DNA of 22,834 nt from Chloroflexota bacterium (lineage in GTDB: Bacteria > Chloroflexota > Anaerolineae > Anaerolineales > DRMV01), in assembly GCA_013153135.1 (NCBI GenBank), contig JAADFA010000013.1, positions 1-22,834 of the forward strand. The letters run 5' to 3'. Position 1 is the first letter of the stretch; each line of letters begins with the position of its first letter. The translations under genes were made by a program, and so were the position numbers. Below are positions 1 to 6,114 of the stretch, piece after piece. The notes beneath the pieces were generated by a model. It worked only from the letters and a program-made list of their open reading frames with translations. It did no database searches and was not told the origin of the DNA.

Positions 1-382
1 CTGTCCGTTCAAGGATGAAATTCATCCTTTTGATAAAACAATCCACACACCCGTCGCACTCCTCGTTGGCGAAAGTTCGAAAAACCAATTTGTCCCAGGC
101 CACCTGCTGCAGATAAGCGAACAAGGTTGCGAGGACAGCGGCTATAAAAAACAACATCTCAGATAATCCAATGAAAGTGAACACGTCTTCCATGGAGGAA
201 AAGCCTTTCGGATAAATCCATAAGAAAATGCCCATTACCATTAGATTTAGCGAAAGGAGGAACCTCGCAAACACATATAGCCACTTCCGTCGATTTGAAC
301 TTGACAATGAGCTCATACATATTTCCGTGTGCAAACCTACCAAAATGCTTGCACCTACTAGAAACAAACCAAGCCAAACCAT
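1..382 (-). CDS. Partial membrane protein, unrecognised (3' end outside window)
   Basis: The frame is open from an ATG at 382 to the window edge, 127 codons without a stop. A GGAGG lies 7 nt before the ATG (390-394), which supports this start. The visible part has a hydrophobic N-terminal segment (about residues 1-18), a second around 36-58 and a third around 70-92, so at least three membrane spans are likely. It ends in a more polar stretch with a cysteine cluster, C-x2-C-x2-C, at about residues 109-115, which could bind metal or form disulfides. The family is not recognised. Base composition is clearly more AT-rich than the rest of the window. It is transcribed away from the pyr operon. The gene is real on the strength of its RBS, hydrophobicity pattern and open frame; its function is unknown. 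Confidence 0.7.
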   Translation of the reverse strand, partial: MVWLGLFLVGASILVGLHTEICMSSLSSSNRRKWLYVFARFLLSLNLMVMGIFLWIYPKGFSSMEDVFTFIGLSEMLFFIAAVLATLFAYLQQVAWDKLVFRTFANEECDGCVDCFIKRMNFILERT

Positions 383-427
383 GGATGGGCCTCCGTTGTA
401 TCGTTATTTACTTTGCCCCCACGGCCC

Positions 428-455
428 TTGACAACCCCTTGAAAGGGTCTACAAT
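428..455 (+). promoter_or_regulatory. pyrB operon promoter (sigma-70 type)
   Basis: TTGACA at 428-433 is a perfect -35 hexamer and TACAAT at 450-455 a near-consensus -10, with a 16-bp spacer. The predicted transcription start is near 462, giving a pyrB leader of about 148 nt. This is the best promoter match in the window. Confidence 0.8.
434..448. promoter_or_regulatory. Palindrome in pyrB promoter spacer, candidate operator
   Basis: An odd palindrome, ACCC-C-TT-G-AA-A-GGGT, has 6 of 7 arm positions matching. It fills almost exactly the spacer between the -35 and -10 of the pyrB promoter, a position where a bound dimeric repressor would block RNA polymerase. No regulator is identified. Confidence 0.35.
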
Positions 456-462
456 AAAATCG

Positions 463-540
463 ATGCGGGGGAAAGAACGGTCGTTCAAGCGCGAAGATAT
501 GGAGCGACGGGGAGGGCAGCCCAGCGTGCCCTCACGTTAA
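463..540 (+). CDS. Possible 25-codon leader peptide of the pyr operon
   Basis: An ATG at 463-465, at or within 1-2 nt of the predicted transcription start, opens a 25-codon frame ending with TAA at 538-540. The stop is immediately before the terminator hairpin at 542. An internal in-frame ATG lies at 499. The peptide is rich in Arg, Glu and Gly and shows no run of a diagnostic regulatory codon. There is no Shine-Dalgarno, so the first ATG would require leaderless initiation. The position recalls the pyrL leader peptide of enterobacterial pyrBI, where translation up to the attenuator controls termination. That analogy is inference, because the U-rich pause tract of pyrBI is not present here. 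Confidence 0.3.
   Translation: MRGKERSFKREDMERRGGQPSVPSR
512..533 (+). promoter_or_regulatory. Leader hairpin 1 upstream of pyrB
   Basis: GAGGGCA (512-518) pairs perfectly with TGCCCTC (527-533) around an 8-nt loop. It lies in the transcribed pyrB leader just upstream of the terminator hairpin and overlaps the last codons of the possible leader peptide. It may be a pause hairpin or protein-binding element. No match to the known PyrR-binding loop is apparent. Confidence 0.5.
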
Positions 541-541
541 A

Positions 542-566
542 GCCTGGCTTTGTCCAGGCATTTTTT
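542..566 (+). terminator. Intrinsic terminator in the pyrB leader (attenuator)
   Basis: GCCTGG (542-547) pairs with CCAGGC (554-559) around a 6-nt loop, followed by A and six T (561-566). No plus-strand gene ends upstream, so the terminator lies inside the leader of pyrB and most likely attenuates transcription of the pyr operon. The 5' arm (CCTGGC, 543-548) can alternatively pair with GCCAGG at 595-600, which includes the first half of the pyrB Shine-Dalgarno. Confidence 0.7.
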
Positions 567-609
567 GTTTCTCCCCCTCCACGGCCACCCCTCTGCCAGG
601 AGGCCTGTG

Positions 610-1599
610 ATGCCCTTTCAACCTCCCCAGCGCTACCAAAGTCCACACCTGCCCTTCGGCGACCGCCGCGATGCCCCTTTTTATGGCAAGCATATCATTT
701 CTGTACGCCAGTTTAGTCGCGACGACCTGACCTATATCTTTGGCGTCGCGCATGAAATGCGTGAAATGGTCCTCCGCATTGGCGCTTTTGATTTGCTCAA
801 AGGTAAAATTCTCGCCAATTTGTTCTACGAGCCATCAACACGCACGGCCTCCTCCTTCGTCGCGGCTATGGAGCGTTTAGGTGGCAGTGTCATCGCCATC
901 AACGAGGTGCGTTACTCCTCTGTAACCAAAGGTGAATCTCTGCCGGACACGGTGCGCACCCTCGAGGCCTACGCGGACGTCATTGTGCTCCGCCACCCCC
1001 AAGAGGGCGCAGCCGCCTTGGCCGCCCAATATGCTCGCAAACCCATCATCAACGCGGGAGATGGCACAGGGGAACATCCAACTCAAGCCCTGTTGGACCT
1101 GTTCACCATCCGCGAAGAGCTCGGCCACGTTGACGGCCTTACCATCACCATGTTGGGAGACTTGAAATACGGCCGCACCGTCCACTCCCTCGCCCGCTTG
1201 TTATCCCTATACCAGGTCAAAATCAATTACGTTGCTCCACCCGCGCTGCGAATGCCACAAAGTATCATTGAGGAACTCGCAGCCAAGGGCATCCCGCAAG
1301 CAGAGTATACAACCTTGGACCCTGTACTGGCTGAAACGGACGTACTTTACGTCACGCGCGTACAAAAAGAGCGCTTCGACGACCCAGCCTTATACGAAAA
1401 GGTCAAGGACGCGTATGTCATTACGCCTCGCGTCATGGCCCGGGCGAAGGAGCGGATGATCCTCATGCATCCCTTCCCCCGGGTATATGAAATCACCATG
1501 GACGTGGACCAAGACCCTCGCGCCGCGTATTTCCGGCAGATGGAGTATGGACTCTACGTCCGGATGGCCCTGCTGGCTATGGTTTTGGGGAAAGCGTAA
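610..1599 (+). CDS. pyrB: Aspartate carbamoyltransferase catalytic chain
   Basis: Condenses carbamoyl phosphate with aspartate to give carbamoyl aspartate, the committed step of cytoplasmic pyrimidine synthesis. The 329-aa protein has the carbamoyl-phosphate loop S-T-R-T at 76-79, the mobile-loop lysine K107 in SSVTKGES, HPTQALLD at 156-163, R189 in GDLKYGRTVHSL, the aspartate-binding R-x-Q at 250-252 and HPFPR at 287-291. The GDLKYGRTVHSL form resembles the enteric and archaeal type that can pair with a PyrI regulatory chain, but no pyrI is adjacent. The start is the ATG at 610, 6 nt after AGGAGG (598-603); an upstream TTG extension at 550 would cover the terminator and is rejected. First gene of an operon with pyrFE, 20 nt apart. 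Likely controlled by the leader attenuator. Confidence 0.96.
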   Translation: MPFQPPQRYQSPHLPFGDRRDAPFYGKHIISVRQFSRDDLTYIFGVAHEMREMVLRIGAFDLLKGKILANLFYEPSTRTASSFVAAMERLGGSVIAINEVRYSSVTKGESLPDTVRTLEAYADVIVLRHPQEGAAALAAQYARKPIINAGDGTGEHPTQALLDLFTIREELGHVDGLTITMLGDLKYGRTVHSLARLLSLYQVKINYVAPPALRMPQSIIEELAAKGIPQAEYTTLDPVLAETDVLYVTRVQKERFDDPALYEKVKDAYVITPRVMARAKERMILMHPFPRVYEITMDVDQDPRAAYFRQMEYGLYVRMALLAMVLGKA

Positions 1600-1619
1600 C
1601 CCGCGCAGGAGGTACGGCG

Positions 1620-3044
1620 ATGCGCGCCCCCTTCTTTACCCAGGTTGCCGAACGGGTTCGTGCCCGCGAAACGCTACTCGTCGTAGGCCTGGACCCTCAT
1701 CCCGAAGACCTACCACGACCCACCCCCACAGCCGCGCGCGATTGGGCCCGGCGCCTGATGGACGCGACCCATCCTTGGGCCGCGGCGTTTAAACCCAACG
1801 TCGCGTTTTACGGCGCGCTCGGGCCGCGCGGGTTCGAAGCCCTCGGCGAAGTTATCGCCCACGCCCATGACCTCGAGGTCCCCGTCATCCTTGATGCCAA
1901 ATGGGGTGATATCGCCTCCAGCAGCCGAGCCTACGCCCAAACCGCGTTCGCTACCCTGGGCGCCGACGCCGCGACCGTCAGCCCGTACCTCGGTCCAAGC
2001 GCGTGGGAACCCTTTCTTACATACAAGGATCGGGGGATTTTCGTCCTGGTACGTACTTCCAATCCCGATGCAGACTTCATCCAAGAGTACGGGGGCGAGC
2101 CGCTATATGCGCGCCTAGCCCGACGCCTAGCCCAGCTGGATCCAAACCAGGTCGGCATGGTAGTAGGGGCGACTGCACCCGACGCGTTGGCGCTGGTACG
2201 CGCCCTGGCCCCCCAACACTGGATCCTCGCGCCTGGCCTAGGGGCCCAAGGCGGTGACCCGGCTCAATCCGTTTGGGTCGCGCTGCGCGAGGATGGCCTG
2301 GGCGCCCTCTTCCCCATGAGCCGCGCGATCAGCCGCGCCAAAGACCCGGCCCAAGCCGCGCGCGAATGGCGGGACGTGCTCAATCGCTATTGGGAAGAAG
2401 GGCTCAAGCGCACCACCTCACCCTTGCGTCCAGTATGGCAACGTTGGGCACCCGCGCTACAAGCCCTTGCCGAAGGGATATTCGTCCACGGTATGGTTCA
2501 ATTCGGCGAATTTATCCTGAAATCCGGGCGTCCTTCGCCCATCTACATTGACTTACGGCGTTTGACGGGATATCCGCATCTTATGCGTCTGGCAGCCTGG
2601 GCCTACACGCGGCTCTTGCGGCCGTTGAAATTCGATCGTCTGGCAGGCATCCCCTATGCCGGATTGCCCTTAGCCACGGCTGCCGCGCTCGAAGGGGGAT
2701 GGCCCCTCATTTACCCGCGCAAAGAGCCCAAAGCCTATGGCACCCGCGCGCTGGTTGAGGGGCCTTATCGTCCCGGAGAGCAAGCTGTCCTGCTCGACGA
2801 CCTGGCTACAACGGGCGAAGCGAAGCTTGAAGCGCTAGCCACCCTGCGGCGAGTCGGGTTGCAAGTTCGAGACGTGGTCGTGCTCATCGATCGGCAAGCC
2901 GGCGCAAGCGAAACCTTGGCTCACCATGGCTTGAGCCTCCACGCGGTGTTCCGGCTAACCGACCTGCTTGAGTTCTGGGTGGACCGGGGCTTGTTGAGCG
3001 CGAGCATGGCCCGCCGAGTGCGGCAAGAGCTGCATTTGCTATAG
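1620..3044 (+). CDS. pyrF-pyrE: Fused OMP decarboxylase - orotate phosphoribosyltransferase
   Basis: One 474-aa chain holds the last two steps of UMP synthesis. Residues about 1-265 are OMP decarboxylase of the PyrF type 2 family: GLDP at 23-26, FKPN at 57-60, catalytic D-x-K-x-x-D (D92, K94, D97) in DAKWGDI, and SRAI at 234-237. Residues about 275-474 are orotate phosphoribosyltransferase: YIDLRRLTGYP near 309, a KEPKAYGT loop at 368-375, and the PRPP-binding motif VLLDDLATTGEA at 390-401. The order is decarboxylase first, opposite to animal and plant UMP synthase; this inverted order is known from kinetoplastids and some bacteria. The domains are joined by a short linker with no stop or frame change. 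The ATG follows AGGAGG (1607-1612) by 7 nt. It shares the pyrB transcript. Its 3' end faces the DUF92 gene. Confidence 0.95.
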   Translation: MRAPFFTQVAERVRARETLLVVGLDPHPEDLPRPTPTAARDWARRLMDATHPWAAAFKPNVAFYGALGPRGFEALGEVIAHAHDLEVPVILDAKWGDIASSSRAYAQTAFATLGADAATVSPYLGPSAWEPFLTYKDRGIFVLVRTSNPDADFIQEYGGEPLYARLARRLAQLDPNQVGMVVGATAPDALALVRALAPQHWILAPGLGAQGGDPAQSVWVALREDGLGALFPMSRAISRAKDPAQAAREWRDVLNRYWEEGLKRTTSPLRPVWQRWAPALQALAEGIFVHGMVQFGEFILKSGRPSPIYIDLRRLTGYPHLMRLAAWAYTRLLRPLKFDRLAGIPYAGLPLATAAALEGGWPLIYPRKEPKAYGTRALVEGPYRPGEQAVLLDDLATTGEAKLEALATLRRVGLQVRDVVVLIDRQAGASETLAHHGLSLHAVFRLTDLLEFWVDRGLLSASMARRVRQELHLL

Positions 3045-3888
3045 AACCCGACCATAAAAAATGCCCCATGCCCCAAGCCCACAGCATTGCGCTCGCGATG
3101 GCCAGCGCATTGACCACGTCGTTGGTCATCCAGCGCCATCCCCTGCGCCATTGGGTAGCAGTGCCGCAAGTCCGATGGATAGGGTGTTGCTCTGTTTCCT
3201 TGCGGCATGTTGGGCAATAGTACATACCTTGCAGCGTAGCGCCCAAGAGTGAATCCACCCCTGCGCCCACGATGCCGCCCGTGCCAACGGCCAGACCTAA
3301 GGGCCAAGCTGCCCCCATCGGGGCTAAGGCAACGGCCCATGCTGCGATCCACGCGGCGCCGAGAACCGCGGCCAGCGTGCCCCAAGACGACATCCCGCCC
3401 GAGGTACCAGGAGCAACTGGCCGCCCCACCAGCAACCAGCGCGGCCGCGGGTGAAACACGCCAATCTCCGTCGCCCACGTATCCGCATTGGCCGCGGCCA
3501 ACGCCGCGGTTCCCAAGAGCCAAGCTTGAGCAGGGTCAAGCCACCCCAGGGCCCGAGCGATCACCACCAGCGTAGGCCAGCCACCATTGGCCAAGACTTG
3601 CCCAGCATCCCGGCGGCTGCCTTTGGCAAACTTTTCAATCCCTGCATGACGCCGGGCCTGTGCCCACCGGGAGAGCGCGCTCGACGAAACAAAAAAGGCC
3701 AACAGCACCACACCCCAAGCCCAGCCACCCCATCCCAACAAGACCCCGCCCACGACCCACGCGGCCCACGCTCCTGACGGGCTCAACGCACGTGCCCAGT
3801 ACGCGAGCCAAGCAATGCCCGCTGCCGCCCCCCAGCCCCATAAGCCCAGAGGCGTGTGTCCCGAGAGCGCTATCCAGCTCGTAGCCAT
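2884..3888 (-). CDS. DUF92 integral membrane protein (VTE6/TMEM19-like)
   Basis: A polytopic membrane protein with the conserved DUF92 blocks: SRRDAGQVLANGG (91-103), ADTWATEIG (135-143), GTSGGMSSWGT (161-171), DSLLGATLQ (212-220), a Y-C-P-T-C segment (C225, C228, then C241) and NDVVN (256-260). The plant member VTE6 is a phytyl-phosphate kinase, so a prenyl-phosphate kinase role is possible, and two isoprenoid enzymes are encoded about 2 kb away. Substrate is not inferable from sequence. The ATG at 3888 follows a purine-rich GGAAGGGG. As read, the protein is 334 aa and its last ~50 residues are antisense to the 3' end of pyrFE, with no hydrophobic character. A run of six A (3056-3061) lies just after the last membrane span; one base fewer would end the protein at a TAG at 3039, giving 282 aa, closer to the usual family length. 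Confidence 0.85.
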   Translation of the reverse strand: MATSWIALSGHTPLGLWGWGAAAGIAWLAYWARALSPSGAWAAWVVGGVLLGWGGWAWGVVLLAFFVSSSALSRWAQARRHAGIEKFAKGSRRDAGQVLANGGWPTLVVIARALGWLDPAQAWLLGTAALAAANADTWATEIGVFHPRPRWLLVGRPVAPGTSGGMSSWGTLAAVLGAAWIAAWAVALAPMGAAWPLGLAVGTGGIVGAGVDSLLGATLQGMYYCPTCRKETEQHPIHRTCGTATQWRRGWRWMTNDVVNALAIASAMLWAWGMGHFLWSGSIANAALAALGGPCSRSTSPGPPRTQAGRLAGTPRGGSSHGEPRFRLRRLADR

Positions 3889-4010
3889 GCGTCACCCCTT
3901 CCTTGCCGCAACAAATTCTCGTCCGGCCTGCGCCGCGACCTGTCCTCTATGATACTCGCCGCTGCAGCCGCGGGAAGCAAATCAGGGTTCCCTCGGTCTG
4001 CCATTTTCGG

Positions 4011-4016
4011 TATAAT
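4011..4016 (+). promoter_or_regulatory. greA promoter -10
   Basis: Perfect TATAAT. A weak -35 (TTCCCT, 3988-3993) lies 17 bp upstream. Predicted transcription start near 4023, giving a 5' untranslated region of about 59 nt. The divergent DUF92 gene may use TATCAT (3949-3954, minus strand), for which no good -35 is seen. Confidence 0.6.
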
Positions 4017-4022
4017 GTAGCC

Positions 4023-4046
4023 CCGCCTGCGGAACCGCACAGGCGG
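4023..4046 (+). promoter_or_regulatory. Hairpin at the 5' end of the greA leader
   Basis: CCGCCTG (4023-4029) pairs with CAGGCGG (4040-4046) and is followed by the pyrimidine-rich CTTTCTT. It would form at the very start of the greA mRNA. It could be an attenuator, as in the E. coli greA leader that yields GraL RNAs, or an RNA-stabilising 5' hairpin. Confidence 0.5.
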
Positions 4047-4081
4047 CTTTCTTATATTCCATAAGATTCGAGGGGAAGACG

Positions 4082-4549
4082 ATGAACGTGACCTACCTGA
4101 CTCCTGAAGGCTACCGTCGCTTACGCGAAGAACTGGAATACCTACGCACCGTCAAACGTCAAGAAATCGCGCAGCGTCTGCACGAGGCCTTAGCCGAAGG
4201 GGGTGAGCTCATTGAGAACATGGAGTACGAGGCCGCAAAACAAGAACAGGCGTTTGTTGAAGGGCGCATCCAGGAGCTGGAGCACCTCCTAGCCACGGCG
4301 AAGGTAATTGAGCGCCCAACGCAAGCCGAGGTGGTGGAAGTTGGCTCTCAGGTCACCATTCAGGATGAGGATGGAGGGCCTGAGGAAACCTACACCATCG
4401 TAGGCCCTGCGGAGGCTGACCCAGCGAAAGGCTATATCTCCAACGAATCACCTTTGGGCCGCGCCCTGCTCGGGCACCGAGTGGGCGACGTGGTCGAAGT
4501 CGACGCCCCCGCAGGGCGCTTTCGAGTACGCATCGTGCGCATCGCCTAA
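4082..4549 (+). CDS. greA: Transcription elongation factor GreA
   Basis: Binds the secondary channel of RNA polymerase and stimulates cleavage of backtracked RNA. The 155-aa length is typical. Residues 1-75 form the N-terminal antiparallel coiled coil, beginning with the family signature LTPEGYRRLREELEYL, and the tip reads GGELIENMEYEAAK. The tip acidic pair is E42 and E45; E. coli GreA has Asp at the first position, so this is a conservative D-to-E change. Residues about 80-155 are the FKBP-like C-terminal domain with GPAEADPAKGYISNESPLG. The start ATG follows a GAGGGG purine run by about 6 nt. Single-gene unit ended by a bidirectional terminator shared with acpP. Confidence 0.95.
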   Translation: MNVTYLTPEGYRRLREELEYLRTVKRQEIAQRLHEALAEGGELIENMEYEAAKQEQAFVEGRIQELEHLLATAKVIERPTQAEVVEVGSQVTIQDEDGGPEETYTIVGPAEADPAKGYISNESPLGRALLGHRVGDVVEVDAPAGRFRVRIVRIA

Positions 4550-4585
4550 CTTTGAAGGAAAACTCGCGATCGCCTAAAACGCGCA

Positions 4586-4611
4586 CCGGGGCGGTGAATC
4601 TACCGCCCCGG
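4586..4611. terminator. Bidirectional terminator between greA and acpP
   Basis: A perfect 10-bp inverted repeat, CCGGGGCGGT (4586-4595) and ACCGCCCCGG (4602-4611), with a 6-nt loop, sits between the convergent greA and acpP genes. The minus-strand side is followed within a few bases by TTTT; the plus side has only GGCTTTC, so termination may be better on the acpP side. Confidence 0.75.
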
Positions 4612-4704
4612 CTGGCTTTCCCAACCCTCCGCAAAGCCCTCGACCCAGGTGGCCGCGCGCCGCGACCAATTCGCACATTGCTTGCACGCACAATACCCCA
4701 AACT

Positions 4705-4947
4705 TTACATGCGTTCCAAAATATATTGCACAGCCTCACCAACCGTAGTGATCTTTTGGGCATCTTCGTCAGAGATCTCCGCGTTGAACTCTTCCTCCAG
4801 AGCCATGATGAGTTCGACCAGATCCAACGAATCTGCCTCGAGGTCGTCCCGAAAATGGGCATCCATCGTGACCTCGGACTCATCGACGCCCAACACGTCC
4901 GCGATGATGGCTCGTACGCGTTCGAAGACTTCCTGCTCAGTGGCCAT
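4705..4947 (-). CDS. acpP: Acyl carrier protein
   Basis: An 80-aa acidic four-helix protein that carries acyl chains on phosphopantetheine for fatty acid synthesis. The attachment serine is S40 in EADSLDLVELIMALEEEF. Helix II with its acidic face, used to dock fatty-acid enzymes, is intact, and the C-terminal helix with TTVGEAVQYI is present. The ATG follows AGGAGG by 6 nt. It is transcribed alone, divergent from the isoprenoid operon, with no fab genes nearby in this window. Its promoter overlaps that of the isomerase gene (fni). Confidence 0.96.
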   Translation of the reverse strand: MATEQEVFERVRAIIADVLGVDESEVTMDAHFRDDLEADSLDLVELIMALEEEFNAEISDEDAQKITTVGEAVQYILERM

Positions 4948-4983
4948 GAGTTGCCTCCTATAACCACGCGAGATTTTGACCCA

Positions 4984-5011
4984 ATTGTATCACAGCCCAC
5001 GGCTGTGGTAA
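4984..5011 (-). promoter_or_regulatory. acpP promoter
   Basis: On the minus strand, TACAAT (4989-4984) is preceded by TGA, giving an extended -10, and TTACCA (5011-5006) is a -35 with 4 of 6 matches at 16-bp spacing. The 5' untranslated region would be about 30 nt. The -35 is the complement of the start of the divergent fni -10. Confidence 0.55.
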
Positions 5012-5014
5012 GAT
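4985..5014 (+). promoter_or_regulatory. Isoprenoid operon promoter (extended -10)
   Basis: TGGTAAGAT at 5006-5014 is an extended -10 element (TGn plus TAAGAT). TTGTAT at 4985-4990 is a weak -35 at 18-bp spacing. It overlaps the divergent acpP promoter over almost its full length. Confidence 0.5.
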
Positions 5015-5058
5015 CCCCGCAGGCTGCGCCAGATTCGCAAACAAGGAAACACTTGGGA

Positions 5059-6114
5059 ATGAAAAAAGTTACGCCCACCGAGCGCCGGAAGGATGAACAT
5101 CTTCGTATCAACCTGGAACAGGACGTGCGTTCCAGCCTGCGCTCGGGATTTGAGCGTTACACGTTCCTCCATCAAGCCCTACCCGAGCTGAACCTAGAAG
5201 ATATAGATACGCGGCTCACCCTCTTTGGCCGCGCGCTACAAGCGCCGTTACTCATTTCCGCAATGACCGGCGGCACACGCGAAGCCGCGCGCATCAACCA
5301 ACGCCTCGCGGAAGCCGCGCAGCACCTGGGCCTCGCAATGGGCGTCGGCTCCCAACGGGCCGCATTGGAAAACCCTGCGGTCGCGTCCACCTTCCAAGTC
5401 CGTCGTTACGCGCCTGACATCCTCCTCTTCGCGAACCTGGGTGCGGTACAGCTCAATTATGGCTATACCGTAGACCACTGCCGCCGAGCCGTTGAGATGA
5501 TTCAGGCCGACGCGCTGGTGCTCCACCTTAACCCCTTGCAAGAGGCCCTGCAGCCCGAGGGCGACACCCGCTTTGCCGGGCTGTTGCGCAAAATTGAGGC
5601 TGTCGCGCGGGCCCTGGAAGTCCCCCTTATCGTCAAAGAAGTGGGCTGGGGCATCAGCCCGCAGGTCGCGCGGCAGCTAGCCGACGCGGGCGTGGCGGCC
5701 ATCGACGTGGCCGGCGCGGGTGGGACCTCGTGGAGCCAGGTCGAGATGCACCGCGCGCGGACCGCATTTCACGCGCAGGTCGCCGCGGCCTTCGCGGACT
5801 GGGGCATCCCCACTGCGGAGAGCCTGCGCTACGTGCGTCAAGCCGCGCCTCACGTGCTAGCCTTCGCGTCCGGAGGATTGCGCACAGGCGTGGACGTGGC
5901 CAAAGCCATCGCGCTGGGCGCGACCCTCGCGGGCTTCGCTGGCCCGCTCTTGCGCGCCGCAGCCCAATCCACCGAGGCCGCTATTGAGGCCTTGCGCGTC
6001 TTGCACCAACAGTTGCGCGTGACCATGTTCGTCGTCGGCGCGCGAGACCTGGACGCGCTGCGCCGCACCCCTCTTATCCGTCGAGAGGCTCCTCAGCAGG
6101 ATAACGCGCCATGA
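5059..6114 (+). CDS. fni: Type 2 isopentenyl-diphosphate delta-isomerase
   Basis: FMN- and NAD(P)H-dependent interconversion of isopentenyl and dimethylallyl diphosphate in the cytoplasm. The 351-aa protein carries RKDEHLRIN at 10-18, the FMN-binding MTGG at 69-72, MGVGSQR at 94-100, LHLNPLQE with catalytic-region Q161 at 155-162, KEVGWGIS at 193-200, DVAGAGGTSW at 216-225, and the phosphate-binding SGGLRTG and GFAGPLLRA near the C-terminus. The start is the ATG at 5059 with AAGGAA about 10 nt upstream; the frame is open back to 4552, but that extension runs across acpP and the terminator and does not resemble the family. First gene of a four-gene operon; its stop overlaps the next start by ATGA. 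Confidence 0.95.
   Translation: MKKVTPTERRKDEHLRINLEQDVRSSLRSGFERYTFLHQALPELNLEDIDTRLTLFGRALQAPLLISAMTGGTREAARINQRLAEAAQHLGLAMGVGSQRAALENPAVASTFQVRRYAPDILLFANLGAVQLNYGYTVDHCRRAVEMIQADALVLHLNPLQEALQPEGDTRFAGLLRKIEAVARALEVPLIVKEVGWGISPQVARQLADAGVAAIDVAGAGGTSWSQVEMHRARTAFHAQVAAAFADWGIPTAESLRYVRQAAPHVLAFASGGLRTGVDVAKAIALGATLAGFAGPLLRAAAQSTEAAIEALRVLHQQLRVTMFVVGARDLDALRRTPLIRREAPQQDNAP

Noticed and set aside
462..609. PyrR-binding site in the pyrB leader
   Set aside because: I looked for the conserved PyrR loop consensus and did not find it in either hairpin, nor a convincing antiterminator upstream.
4552..5058. N-terminal extension of the IPP isomerase frame
   Set aside because: It crosses the greA/acpP terminator, the acpP gene and both promoters; family homology begins only at the ATG at 5059.
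4353..5111. Minus-strand frame of 252 codons covering acpP
   Set aside because: Different frame from acpP, overlaps greA 3' end and the promoter region; low-complexity Arg/Ser-rich product.
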